Assembly: GCF_014205275.1 (NCBI RefSeq)
Contig: NZ_JACHND010000001.1
Location: 6,200,001-6,264,000 of the forward strand
Origin: Sphaerisporangium siamense
GTDB taxonomy: Bacteria; Actinomycetota; Actinomycetes; Streptosporangiales; Streptosporangiaceae
Length of the DNA stretch: 64,000 nt
Direction: 5' to 3'
Under the pieces are notes generated by a model that was given only the letters and a program-made list of their open reading frames with translations, did not search any database and was not told where the DNA came from. The position numbers and the translations under genes are program-made. This document shows, piece after piece, positions 26,309 to 36,800 of this stretch (its first letter is position 1; each line of letters opens with the position of its first letter).

Positions 26309-27061
26309 ATGTTCGCCCTGACCCTCGCCGCCGCCGTCCTGGTCGGCGTGACGCTCGGCCTGTTCGGCGGCGGCGGGTCGATTCTCACCGTGCCGGTGCT
26401 GGTCTACCTCGCCGGGGCGCCGGCCAAGGCGGCCATCGCGATCTCGCTGTTCGTCGTGGCCGTGACCAGCGCGGTCAGCGTCATCGGGCACGCCAGGGCG
26501 GGGCGGGTCCGCTGGCGTACCGGGCTCCTGTTCGGCGTGGCGGGCATGGCGGGCGCGTACGGCGGCGGGCTGATCGGCCCCTACCTGCCCGAGTCGCTGC
26601 TCATGGCGGCCTTCGCCGCCATGATGCTCGCCACCGCCCTCGCCATGATCCGCGGCCGCCGCACCCCCGCCCCCGCCGCACGGCACCGCGAGCCGCCCGT
26701 CGCGCACGTGGCCGCGGAAGGCGTCGCCGTGGGGCTGGTGACCGGGCTCGTCGGGGCGGGCGGAGGGTTCCTGGTGGTGCCCGCCCTCGCGCTGCTCGGC
26801 GGCCTGCCCATGGACGTGGCGGTGGGCACCTCGCTGCTGGTCATCACCATGAAGTCCCTGGCCGGCCTCGCCGGATACCTCCACAGCACACCCGTCGACT
26901 GGAGCCTGGCGCTCCCGTTCAGCGTGGCCGCCGCCCTGGGCGGCCTGGTCGGCGGCGCCCTGACCGCACGCCTCGACGCCACCCGCCTCCGCACGGCATT
27001 CGGCTGGTTCGTCCTGGCGATGGGCGCTTTCGTCCTCCTCCAGCAACTGCCGGCCACCTGA
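26309..27061 (+). CDS. TauE/SafE-family sulfite/organosulfonate exporter
   Basis: 250 aa, about eight membrane helices. The two family repeats each begin with a Gly-rich block: LGLFGGGGSILTVPVLVYL near residue 20 and GLVGAGGGFLVVPALALLG near residue 150. TauE/SafE proteins move sulfite, sulfoacetate or thiosulfate-type anions; here, with the persulfide genes and shared operator, export of sulfite or thiosulfate made from persulfide is the likely job. It has its own operator 3 and no separate Shine-Dalgarno. Confidence 0.88.
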   Translation: MFALTLAAAVLVGVTLGLFGGGGSILTVPVLVYLAGAPAKAAIAISLFVVAVTSAVSVIGHARAGRVRWRTGLLFGVAGMAGAYGGGLIGPYLPESLLMAAFAAMMLATALAMIRGRRTPAPAARHREPPVAHVAAEGVAVGLVTGLVGAGGGFLVVPALALLGGLPMDVAVGTSLLVITMKSLAGLAGYLHSTPVDWSLALPFSVAAALGGLVGGALTARLDATRLRTAFGWFVLAMGAFVLLQQLPAT

Positions 27062-27190
27062 CCCACGCCCCCGCGGCCCCGGCGCGCACGGCCCGTCGAT
27101 TACGCGGAGCCACGACCGGGTAGCAGGCTGCTATGGGGCGTCGTGGGCGCCGCCGGCCGACGCGCGGTCCGACCAGGACGGGGAGGGTGG

Positions 27191-28666
27191 ATGCGCACCC
27201 TGTTGGTACACCCCAGCGGCCTGATGTACTCCGAGATCTTCCTCCGGCTGGAGCCGCTCGGCCTGGAACGGGTGGCCGCCGCGCTGCGCCGGGCGGGACA
27301 TGAGGTGCGCCTGCTGGACCTGCAGATCTTCACGCACCGTGACCTGCGCCGCGAACTGCTCGCCTTCGAGCCTCAGGCCGTCGGATTCGGCCTCAACTAT
27401 CTCCCCAACGTGCCGGAGGTCCTCGATCTGGCCAAACGGGTGAAAAGTCTGCTGCCACGCTGTTTCGTCTTCGCGGGCGGGCACAGCGTCTCGTTCATCG
27501 CCGCGCACGTCCTCGCGCAGTCCGAGGGCGCCCTGGACGCGATCCTGCGCGGCGAGGGCGAGGCGGCGGCCCCGCTGCTGCTGGCCGCCGCGCGGGACGG
27601 CGGTCTCAGCGAGGTTCCCGGCGCCGTGACCGCCGAGGGGTCGTGCGCGAAGCCGCCGCTGCTGCTGGACAGCCTGGACGAGCCTCGCCCCGCGCGGGAC
27701 CTGACCCGGCGCCGCGACAAGTACTTCATCGGCGTGATGGACCCCGCGGCCTCGGTCGAGTTCACCCGCGGCTGCCCGTGGGACTGCTCGTTCTGCAGCG
27801 CGTGGACCTTCTACGGCCGCAGCTACCGCAAGATGTCGCCGGAGGCCGCGGCCGAGGAGGTGGCCTCGATCCGGGAGCCGGGCGTGTTCATCGTGGACGA
27901 CGTCGCCTTCATCCGGCCCGAGCACGGCGACGCCATCGCCGCGGAGCTGGAGAAACGGAAGGTGAGGAAGGAGTACTACCTGGAGACGCGCGCCGACGTG
28001 CTGCTGCGCCATCCCGAGGTGTTCGAGCGATGGCGGCGGCTCGGGCTGAACTACATGTTCCTCGGCATGGAGGCGCTCGACGAGCAGGGCCTGGACCTGT
28101 ATCGCAAGCGGACCAGCCCCGACCAGAACGTCAAGGCGCTCGAAGTCGCCCGCGACATGGGACTCACCGTCGCGATCAACCTCATCGTCGACCCGGCCTG
28201 GGACACCGCGCGGTTCCGGCTCGTACGCCGGTGGGCGCTGTCGGTGCCCGAGATCGTCAACCTCACCGTCATGACGCCCTATCCCGGCACCGAGATCTGG
28301 CACACCGAGTCGCGCAAGCTCACCTCGCGCGACTACCGGCTGTTCGACATCCAGCACGCCGTGGTCCCGACCACGCTCCCTTTGCACGAGTTCTACCGCG
28401 AGCTGGTGCGGACCCAGGCGGTGATGAACCGCAAACACCTCGGCGTGGCGGGCGCGGCCAAGACCCTGCGGATCATCGGCCGCAACCTGCTGCGCGGGCA
28501 GACCAACTTCGCCACGGCGGTGTGGAAGTTCCGGTCGGTGTACGACGCCGACCGGCAACATGGCGATCATTTCCGTGAGGTCCGCTACGAACTGCCGGTT
28601 CCCGACCGGCGTGCCGTCGGGCCGGCCGACCGGCGCGAGCTGTACGTCCACCGGCGTCCCCGCTGA
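27191..28666 (+). CDS. hpnR: Class B radical SAM protein, hopanoid C-3 methylase-like
   Basis: 491 aa from ATG 27191, with GGGAGGG just upstream. Residues 1-150: B12-binding-like Rossmann region (LLVHPSGLMYSEIFLRLEPL, VGFGLNYLPNVPEVLDLAK, FAGGHSVSF). Residues about 185-400: radical SAM core with C195-x3-C199-x2-C202 in RGCPWDCSFCSAWTFYGRS. These blocks closely resemble HpnR, which adds a methyl group at hopanoid C-3 using cobalamin and SAM. No other hopanoid gene is in this window, so substrate is inferred from similarity only. Converges on an MFS gene across a hairpin. Confidence 0.82.
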   Translation: MRTLLVHPSGLMYSEIFLRLEPLGLERVAAALRRAGHEVRLLDLQIFTHRDLRRELLAFEPQAVGFGLNYLPNVPEVLDLAKRVKSLLPRCFVFAGGHSVSFIAAHVLAQSEGALDAILRGEGEAAAPLLLAAARDGGLSEVPGAVTAEGSCAKPPLLLDSLDEPRPARDLTRRRDKYFIGVMDPAASVEFTRGCPWDCSFCSAWTFYGRSYRKMSPEAAAEEVASIREPGVFIVDDVAFIRPEHGDAIAAELEKRKVRKEYYLETRADVLLRHPEVFERWRRLGLNYMFLGMEALDEQGLDLYRKRTSPDQNVKALEVARDMGLTVAINLIVDPAWDTARFRLVRRWALSVPEIVNLTVMTPYPGTEIWHTESRKLTSRDYRLFDIQHAVVPTTLPLHEFYRELVRTQAVMNRKHLGVAGAAKTLRIIGRNLLRGQTNFATAVWKFRSVYDADRQHGDHFREVRYELPVPDRRAVGPADRRELYVHRRPR

Positions 28667-28689
28667 GCCCTGCCGGACCCACCCCGCTA

Positions 28690-28713
28690 CCGAGCCGTGC
28701 CGGGCACGCTCGG
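28690..28713. terminator. Hairpin between convergent hpnR-like and MFS genes
   Basis: Stem of two 5-bp blocks (28690-28694 with 28709-28713; 28696-28700 with 28704-28708), one bulged C and a CGG loop. Likely bidirectional terminator. Confidence 0.5.
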
Positions 28714-30210
28714 CTACGGGTGTCCCCGCGCGCCACCGGAGGCCGGGCCGCGCAGCCGCGTGTTCTCCTCGGAGACGACGGCCGCCGCGACGTCCTCCGG
28801 GTAGGAACGCCGGGCCCACAGCAGGATGGCCCCGTTGGCCGCCAAGGGGATCAACATGAGCAGGAAGGTGTACTCCAGGCCGTCCGCCCTGCCTCCGTGG
28901 CTGAGCGCGTCCGCCAGCATGCCGAACACCACCGGCGCGCCGGCCTCCGCCGACATCCGCAACGCCGTGCGCACGCTCTCCGCCCGGCCCCAGAGCCGGT
29001 GGTGGACCACGTCGAGGCGCGCGGCGTCCAGCGGCGGGTTGGCCGCCGCCAGGCAGAACGCCGCCGCGGTGAACAACGGGAGGGCCTTCTCGGTCGACGT
29101 GGTCATCAGCGCGGGCAGGAACAGCACGGCGGAGACGAGGTAGGCGATCGCGGGCACGCCGACCCGGGCTTCCACGTGCCCGCGGCGCACCAGCCGGTCG
29201 GCGAGGCGTCCCCCGGTCAGCACCCCGAGCAGCGCGCCGGCCCCCACGATCGGCAGTATGCCGCTCACCTGGATCTTGGTCAGCCCGAAGTGGGCGGACA
29301 CGAACTCGACCGCGAACGTGCGCAGCCCGGCGAAGAAGAAGTACCCGACGACCGAGGCGATGATCATCAGCCGGTTGGTGGGGATGCGCAGCACGTAGAT
29401 CACCGCCGCGCGCAGCGACATGTCCGTCGGATCCTCGTGCAGGACCAGGGCGGGGTCCGGGGCCACTCCCCGGCGCCGGATCTGCCGGCGCGCCGTCGCC
29501 TCCGGTTGAGGGCGCACGCCGTGCTTCCCGCCCAGGGCCGGCATCCGGTCGCGGCCGCCGCGCGCCGGTTCGCGCAGATGGCGGACCACGACGTAGAGCA
29601 GGGCCAGCGCGATCAGCGCGAGAAGGCCGAAGGACCAGCGCCACGACAGCAGGTACCCGAGGTCGCCCACCATGATCAGCCCGAAGCCGGCGCCGAGCGT
29701 CTCACCCGCCAGGATGAACCCGTAGACGCGCCCCCGTTCGGCGACGGGGAAGTAGTCGCCGATCAGGGACGCCAGTGTCGGCCCCGCGGTGGCCGTCACC
29801 GCGCCCAGCGCCACGCGCGACATCAGCAGCGTCGAGAACGACCCGGCCAGCGCGCCCGCGACCATGGCCGCGCTCCACAGGACGATGCTGGCGGCGAGCA
29901 GCCGGACGCGGTTCACCCGGTCGGTCAGCATGCCGACGGGCACGGCCGCCAGCGCCCCGACACCGGAGGAGATCGCGACCAGGGCGCCGATCTCGGTGTT
30001 GCCGACGTGGAGGTCGCGCTCCAGTTCGGGGGCCAGCGCGCCGACCGTCCCCTTGTCGGCGGCGTCGAGGGCCATCACGCAGGCGAGGATGACGATCACC
30101 TCGGTGCGCGCCGGACCGCCCAGCGCGGCGTTGAGCCGCGCCAGCCCCCATTGCGCGGCCCTCCGGAGAGGGCCGCTCTTTTTCCTGGCAAAGCGGTATG
30201 GCATGGGCAT
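28714..30210 (-). CDS. MFS transporter (Spinster-like arrangement)
   Basis: 498 aa. Two six-helix halves: ACVMALDAADKGTVGALAPEL is the first helix, and GMLTDRVNRVRLLAAS carries the A-motif loop. A long, basic cytosolic linker (about residues 225-275, rich in Arg and His) joins the halves. The ALDAADKGTVGALAPEL opening recalls Spns-type lipid transporters, but the substrate is unproven. Its convergent neighbour is the hopanoid-methylase-like gene, so a lipid substrate is tempting but not shown. Start ATG 30210 has a weak site; a second Met lies two codons on. Confidence 0.82.
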   Translation of the reverse strand: MPMPYRFARKKSGPLRRAAQWGLARLNAALGGPARTEVIVILACVMALDAADKGTVGALAPELERDLHVGNTEIGALVAISSGVGALAAVPVGMLTDRVNRVRLLAASIVLWSAAMVAGALAGSFSTLLMSRVALGAVTATAGPTLASLIGDYFPVAERGRVYGFILAGETLGAGFGLIMVGDLGYLLSWRWSFGLLALIALALLYVVVRHLREPARGGRDRMPALGGKHGVRPQPEATARRQIRRRGVAPDPALVLHEDPTDMSLRAAVIYVLRIPTNRLMIIASVVGYFFFAGLRTFAVEFVSAHFGLTKIQVSGILPIVGAGALLGVLTGGRLADRLVRRGHVEARVGVPAIAYLVSAVLFLPALMTTSTEKALPLFTAAAFCLAAANPPLDAARLDVVHHRLWGRAESVRTALRMSAEAGAPVVFGMLADALSHGGRADGLEYTFLLMLIPLAANGAILLWARRSYPEDVAAAVVSEENTRLRGPASGGARGHP

Positions 30211-30576
30211 AACCGACTTCGCTCAACGCTCTCCGGCAGGTCCGGGCCACCGGCCCCGCCACCAGGCCTGACGCCTCCATTGTCCCGGTCCGCCCTCGGC
30301 CCCCCACCGCGGCCCCGCCCCCGAACGGCGCGCCCTCGCACGCCGGCCACCGACGGCGCGACGGCCGCCTGCCCGCAGGTTTTCCCAGGTCGATGCGCTA
30401 CGCGTGAACCAGCACGACCTGGCACGGGCAGAGCCCGGCTTGACCGCCCACCGAGCGGAAAACCTCGGCAAGCGTTACGGCCACGCGTCCAACACCGGGC
30501 AAAAGGCCGCCGCCCCCGGAAACCGCCGGGGACGGCCGATCACGCCACGCCGCCGAGCGCTCCGCCTGTCACCCGG
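30211..30576. other. Intergenic region upstream of the MFS gene
   Basis: 366 bp between the MFS start and the MbtH stop, both on the minus strand. It must carry the MFS promoter and the end of the NRPS-MbtH transcript. No protein-like frame, iron box or strong hairpin with T-run was found. Confidence 0.45.
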
Positions 30577-30786
30577 TCAGGTCGTCATGTGGTCGATGAG
30601 GCTCTGCGGGCGCATGTCGGTCCAGACGGACTCGATGTGCTCCAGGCACTCCTGGCGGGTGCCGGGGCCGTGGGCGACCGTCCAGCCCGCGGGGACCTCG
30701 GCGAACTCCGGCCACAGGCTGTACTGCCCCTCGTCGTTGACGAGCACGGAGTAGACACCGTCGGGGTTCTCGAAGGGGTTGGTCAC
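30577..30786 (-). CDS. MbtH-like NRPS accessory protein
   Basis: 69 aa, standard length. Start GTG 30786 with AGAGGAG just upstream. Carries the MbtH signature: [32 protein letters not shown] and the closing [10 protein letters not shown]. MbtH proteins bind adenylation domains and are often needed for their folding and activity. It lies 56 bp after the NRPS stop on the same strand, so it is almost certainly in the same transcript and serves that enzyme. Confidence 0.97.
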   Translation of the reverse strand: MTNPFENPDGVYSVLVNDEGQYSLWPEFAEVPAGWTVAHGPGTRQECLEHIESVWTDMRPQSLIDHMTT

Positions 30787-30842
30787 TTTCTCTCCTCTGA
30801 ATCGATGTGCGGTTGACGTGCGGATGGTGGTGACGTGCCGGG

Positions 30843-33800
30843 TCAACGCCCGTCGCCGGTGGCGCGGGCGACCAGGGCCCGCAGCACCTGGAACCAGGTG
30901 CCGGCCAGGTCCTCGATCTGGGCCTCGGTCAGCAGCTCCCCGGCGAAGGACCACTGGGCGACGAGCACCGGCCCGCCGGGGCGGTCCTCGGTGAGGGCGT
31001 TGACCGTCAGCGGGTGCGACAGCGGCATGCCCGGGTCGGCGTCCAGGTCGGTGACGTCGCCCTCCGGCGCGTACGCCCAGTCGTCCTCGTCGAGGCCGCC
31101 GAAGCGTCCCAGGTAGTTGAACTCGATCCCCGGCGAGCCCAGCCGGGCCAACTCGGGACCGGCCTGCGGGTCCAGGTGGCGCAGCAGGCCGTACCCGATG
31201 CCCGCCGTGGGCAGCGCGGCCAGCCGCTCCCTGACCCTGGCCACCGCCGCGTCCAGCGCGGGGCCGCCCGCGAGCGCGTCGTCCAGGCCGGGGCCCGGGT
31301 CCAGCAGGACGGGGACGACGCTCGTGAACCAGCCGACCGTCCGCGACAGGTCCGCCTCGCCCGCCAGCGCCTCCTCGCGACCGTGGCCCTCTAGGTCCAC
31401 GAGGACGCCGTGCCCGGCGTCGCCCGCGTGCCGTCGCCGCCACCCGGCGACGGCGACGGCGAGCGCGGTGAGCAGCACGTCGTTGACGGTCGCGCCATAT
31501 GCGGCCGGGACGCGGCCGAGCAGCGGCTCGGTGACGTCCTCGGGCAGCGTGCGGGACAGGTAGCGGGCGGTCGCGACCACGTCGCGGGACGGGTCCAGCG
31601 GGCGGGGCGCCGGGAGCGGGGAACCGCCCTCCAGCGTCCGCCGCCACAGCGGCAGCTCGCCGCGCAGGACCGGATCGGCGGCGCGCTCGCCGAGCAGCTC
31701 CGCCCAGCGGCGGAACGACGTCTCCACCGGCGGCAGGTCCGGAGTCCTGTCCTCGGTGACGTCCCGCCAGGCCGAGGCGAGGTCGGGCAGCAGGACGCGC
31801 CACGAGACGCCGTCGACCGCCAGGTGGTGGATCGTGAGCAGCAGACGTCCCTGCCCCTCCGGCCCCGCGTCGAACCAGACGGCCCGCACCATGACGCCCG
31901 CGTCCGGGTCGAGACCGGACCGCGCGGCGAGCGCGTGCCCGGCGATGACCGCCCGCAGGTCATCGCCTTCGACGCCACGAACATCGACCCTGGTCACCAG
32001 CCCCGCCGCGTCCACGGCTCCCGCGGCCGGCACCCGCAGCACCCACCGCTGAGCCTCGTTCGCCGCAGACCCCTCCGCGGGCCGGTCCAGGCGGGCGCGG
32101 AGCATGTCGTGGTGGTCGAGCAGGGCCTGCAGGACGCGGCGCAGCCGGTCCTCGTCCAGGTCGCGCGGGGTGCGCAGGAGAGCCGCCTGGTGGAAGCCCC
32201 CGATCGGACCGCCCAGCTCGCGCACGGCGTGCATGATCGGCGTCAGCGGGACGGTGCCGGTGCCGTCGTCGTGGGTCGCGGGGGCCCCGCCGGGGCCGGT
32301 CACGACGGCGACGGTGGCCAGGGCCGCGACCGTGCGGTGCAGGAAGAGCTGGCGGGGGCTGAACCGCACCCCCGCCTCCCGGGCCCGCGCGGCCAGGCGT
32401 ATCGCGACGATGCTGTCGCCGCCGCAGGCGAAGAAGTCGTCGTCGGCGCCGATGCGCGGCAGGCCCAGTACTTCGGTGAACACGGCGGCCAGGGCGCGCT
32501 CGACCTCGCCGGACGGTTCCCTGCCGCTCGCGGCGAGGGTGAAGTCCGGCGCGGGGAGCGCCTTGCGGTCGAGCTTGCCGTTGGGCAGCAGCGGCAGCGC
32601 GTCCAGAACGACCACGGCCGCGGGCACCATGTAATCCGGCAACGCCGCCGCCACGAAGGCCCGCAACTCCGCCGAATCAGGCCCACTCGTCTTCCTGGCG
32701 AACGCACCGCTCCCAGCGGCCTCGTCCGGGACCTCCGCAGGACGCGATCCATCCGAAGACGGACCGTCCAGGGAAGGAGCATCCGGAGAAGCGCCGTCGA
32801 CCGGAGAGTCGTCGCCGGTGAGGACCACGTAGGCGACCAGGCGGGTGACGCCTGGGGTGTCCGTGCGGGGGGTGACGACGGCCTGGGCGACGGACGGGTG
32901 GCGGTCGAGGACGGCTTCGATCTCGGCGGGCTCGACGCGGAACCCGCGAATCTTGACCTGGTCGTCGGCGCGCCCGCCGTACTCCAGCCGCCCGTCGCGG
33001 GTCCAGCGGGCCAGGTCGCCGGTGCGGTACATGCGCGTGCCGGGCACGCCGTACGGGTCGGCGACGAACCGTTCCGCCGACTGGCCGGGACGGCCCAGGT
33101 ACCCGCGAGCCAGACCCTCGCCCGCCAGGTACAGCTCCCCGGTCACGCCGGGCGGCACCGGCCGCAGCCGGTCGTCCAGCACGTAGGCGCGGGCCCCGGA
33201 GACCGGGCGGCCGACCAGGGGCCGCTCGCTGTCACGGATCCGGGCGGCCAGGGCGTCCACGGTGGCCTCGGTGGGGCCGTACAGGTTGAACGCCTCGGTG
33301 GCCGGCAGCGCGGCCAGCCGCCGCCACAGCGAGTCGGGCACCGCCTCGCCGCCCACGCCGACCACGGCCAGCGGGCAGACGCCGTCCTCGATCAGCCCCG
33401 CCTCGGCCATCTGCGCGAAGAAGGACGGCGTGACCTCGATGAAGTCCAGCCTCTCCCGCCGGGCGAACGCGGCGGCCAGCTCGGCGTCGCGGCGCTCCTC
33501 ATCGTTCAGGATGTGCAGGGCGTGCCCGTCGAGCAACCACAGCTGCGGCTGCCAGGAGGCGTCGAAGGAGAACGACCAGGCGTGCCCGACGCGCAGGGCG
33601 GTCCTGCCGGTGGCCCGCTTGGCCGGGTCGTACAGCGTCGCGCGGTGGCTGTGGAACAGGTTGACGACCCCGCGGTGGCTCACCACGACGCCCTTCGGGC
33701 GGCCGGTGGAGCCGGAGGTGTAGATGACGTAGGCGGGGTTGAGCGGGTGCGGCCCGGCGTCCAGGTCCTCGCCGGGCAGCCCGGCCAGCGCCGCGACCGT

Positions 33801-36800
33801 CCCTGGGTCGTCCAGACGCAGAACGGGCACGCCCGCGTCGGTCGGTGACGACCTACCAGGCCCGGCCTTCTGCGGCGATTCCGCCTCCGGCGACGGTCCG
33901 GCGTCGTCGCCCGTGGTCAGGACGAGTACGGGGCGGGCGTCGCCGAGCATGTCCCGCACCCGGTCGGCCGGGAGTCCGGGATCGACGGGCAGGTAGGCGG
34001 CGCCGGACTTCATCACGGCCAGGATCGCCGTGACGAAGTCCGCCGAGCGCGGCAGCGCCAGGGCGACGACGCGTTCGGGGCCGGCGCCGCGCGCGGCGAG
34101 CAGGCGGGCGAGCCGGTTGGCGCGCTCGTTCAGCTCGGCGAACGTCCACCGGACCGCGCCGCAGACGACGGCGACGGCATCCGGCGTGGCCACGACCTGC
34201 GCCTCGAACAGCGCGGGAACCGTGGCCGGACCACCCGCGACCAAAGCGGCCGTCTCCGCAACCGCGGTGACACCGTCCGCCGCCGAGGCGTGCCCGTGCG
34301 CGGCCGTGGCGGACCCCTCTGGAGCCGCGGTGACGCCGGTCGTCGCGGGAGTGCGCGAAGGCGTGGGGAGGGGGGTGGTGCTCCAGGTGGTGAGGATGGT
34401 GTGGCGTTCTTCGGCGGCCAGGAGGTCGATCTGGCCGACCGGACGTTCGGGGGCCTCGGCGATCTGGGTGAGGACGCGGACCAGGCGGGTGGCGAGGAGG
34501 CCGGCGGTGTCGGCGTCGAACAGGTCGGCGCTGTACTCGATCCAGCCCGAGATGCCCCGGCCCTCGCCGTGGTCGACGAAGTCGAAGCTCAGGTCGAACT
34601 TGGCGGACTCCTGGCCGAGCGGCTCGGGGCTCGCGGTCAGCCCGGCCAGCGCGGGGGTGGCGCCGCCGCCGGTGAGGTAGGCGACCATCACCTGGAACAG
34701 CGGGTGCCTGGCCAGCGAGCGGGCGGGGTTGAGCGCCTCCACCAGCCGCTCGAACGGCACCTCCTGGTGCTCGTAGGCGGCGAGGTCGGCCGCGCGGACC
34801 CGGGCGAGCAGTTCGGCGAAGGTGGGGTCGCCGGACACGTCCGTGCGCAGCACGAGGGTGTTGATGAAGAACCCGACCAGGTCCTCCAGGCGCTCGTCGG
34901 CGCGGCCGGAGATGGGCGCGCCGATCGGGATGTCGTCGCCCGCGCCGAGCCGGTGCAGCAGCGTGGCCACGGCGGCCTGGACGACCATGAACATGCTGAC
35001 GCCGTGCTCGCGTGCCAGGCGGCGCAGGCCCGGCTCCAGGCCGGACGGCAGCGTGAACCCGGCCGCGCCACCGCGGTGGCCGCTCTCGGACGGCCGGGGG
35101 CGGTCGGCGGGCAGCGGCAGTTCCTCGGGCAGCCCGGCGAGGGCCCGCGTCCAGTAGGCGATCTCGCGGGAGTGACGGCTTCCGGGGTCGGCGGGGTCGC
35201 CGAGCCGTTCGCGCTGCCAGAGGGTGTAGTCGGCGTACTGGAGGGGCAGCGGCGCCCAGTCCGGGGCGTCCCCGGACAGCCGGGCCCGGTAGGCGGTGGC
35301 GAGGTCGCGCCACAGCGGCGCGTCGGACCATTCGTCGCCGGCGATGTGGTGGACGACGAGCGCGAGCACGTGCTCCTGTGGTCCCACCCGGAACACCCGG
35401 GCGCGCAGCGGCGGCTCGTGGTCCAGCGCGAAGCGGTGCCCGGCGGCCTCGGCCAGCCTGCCGGGCAGCTCCTCCTCGGTGACCGGCTCCGGCTCCCGGA
35501 CGTCCAGCGCGCCGGCGAGCCGGCCGGGGGGAAGGACGAGCTGGCAGGGGTGGCCGTCGCGTTCGGGGAAGACCGTGCGCAGGCTCTCGTGCCGCTCGGC
35601 CAGGTCGCGCAGCGCGGCCTCCAGCGCGGACGGGTCGAGCGGGCCGGTCAGGCGCCAGGCCATGGGGATGTTGTAGGTGTCGGTCGGGCCTTCCAGCCGG
35701 TACAGCACCCACAGGCGCCGCTGGGCGAACGACAGCGGCATCGGCTCGTGCCGTGCCACGGCGGCCAGGTCCGTGCCGCCGCCGTCGCGTGCCTGTTCCA
35801 GCCTGCGGGCCAGGCGGGCGACGGTGGGCGCCTCGAACACCTCGCGCAGGGTGACCTCGGCGCCGAGCGCGGTGCGGATCCGGCTGACCAGCCGCATGGC
35901 CAGCAGCGAGTGGCCGCCGAGCGCGAAGAAGTCGTCGTGGACGCCGACGCGCCCGGTGCCGAGGACGGCGGCGAACAGCTCGGCGAGGATCTCCTCACGA
36001 GCGTCCCTCGGCCGCCGCCCCGGCGCCTCGCCGGCCGAGTCCGGCGGTGCGGGCAGAGCGCGCCGGTCCAGCTTCCCTCCGGCCGACCTCGGCAGCGAGG
36101 CCACGGTCACGTAGACGGCCGGCACCATGTGCTCCGGCAGCGTACGCGCGAGGTGCGCCCGCAGCCCGGCGGAGTCCGGCGCGGCCGGGGCCAGGGCGGG
36201 GATCGCGGCGGGGACCACGTAGGCGACGAGGCGGCGGACGCCGGGGGTGTCCTCGCGGACGGTGACGGCCGCCTGGGCGACGGAGGGGTGGGCGCGCAGG
36301 GCGGCCTCGATCTCGCCGAGTTCGACGCGGAAGCCGCGCAGCTTGACCTGGTCGTCGGCGCGGCCGAGGAAGACCAGGGTGCCGTCGGCGCGGCGCCGGG
36401 CGAGGTCGCCGGTGCGGTACATGCGGGTGCCGGGCGGGCCGTAGGGGTCGGCGACGAACCGTTCCGCGGTGAGCGCGGGACGGTTCAGGTACCCCTGGGC
36501 GAGTCCGGCCCCGGCCAGGTACAGCTCGCCGGGCACGCCGGGGGGCACGGGCCGCAGCGCGGCGTCGAGCACGTGGGCGCGGATGTTGGCCACCGGCGCC
36601 GCCCAGACGCCCTGGCCGCCCGCGTGCCAGCCGTAGGCGTCCACGGCGCACTCGGTCGGCCCGTACATGTCGTGGACCGCCGTGCCGGGCGGCGCGGTCA
36701 GCCGTTCCCACAGCTCGGCGGGGGTGGCCTCGCCGCCGACGGTGATGACGCCCGGCTGGTGCGCTCCGGGCGCGAGGAACCCGTGGTGCAGCAGTTCCTG

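Noticed and set aside
27131-29644. 837-codon minus-strand frame across hpnR-like and MFS genes
   Set aside because: Overlaps two genes with recognised motifs and has no protein family features.
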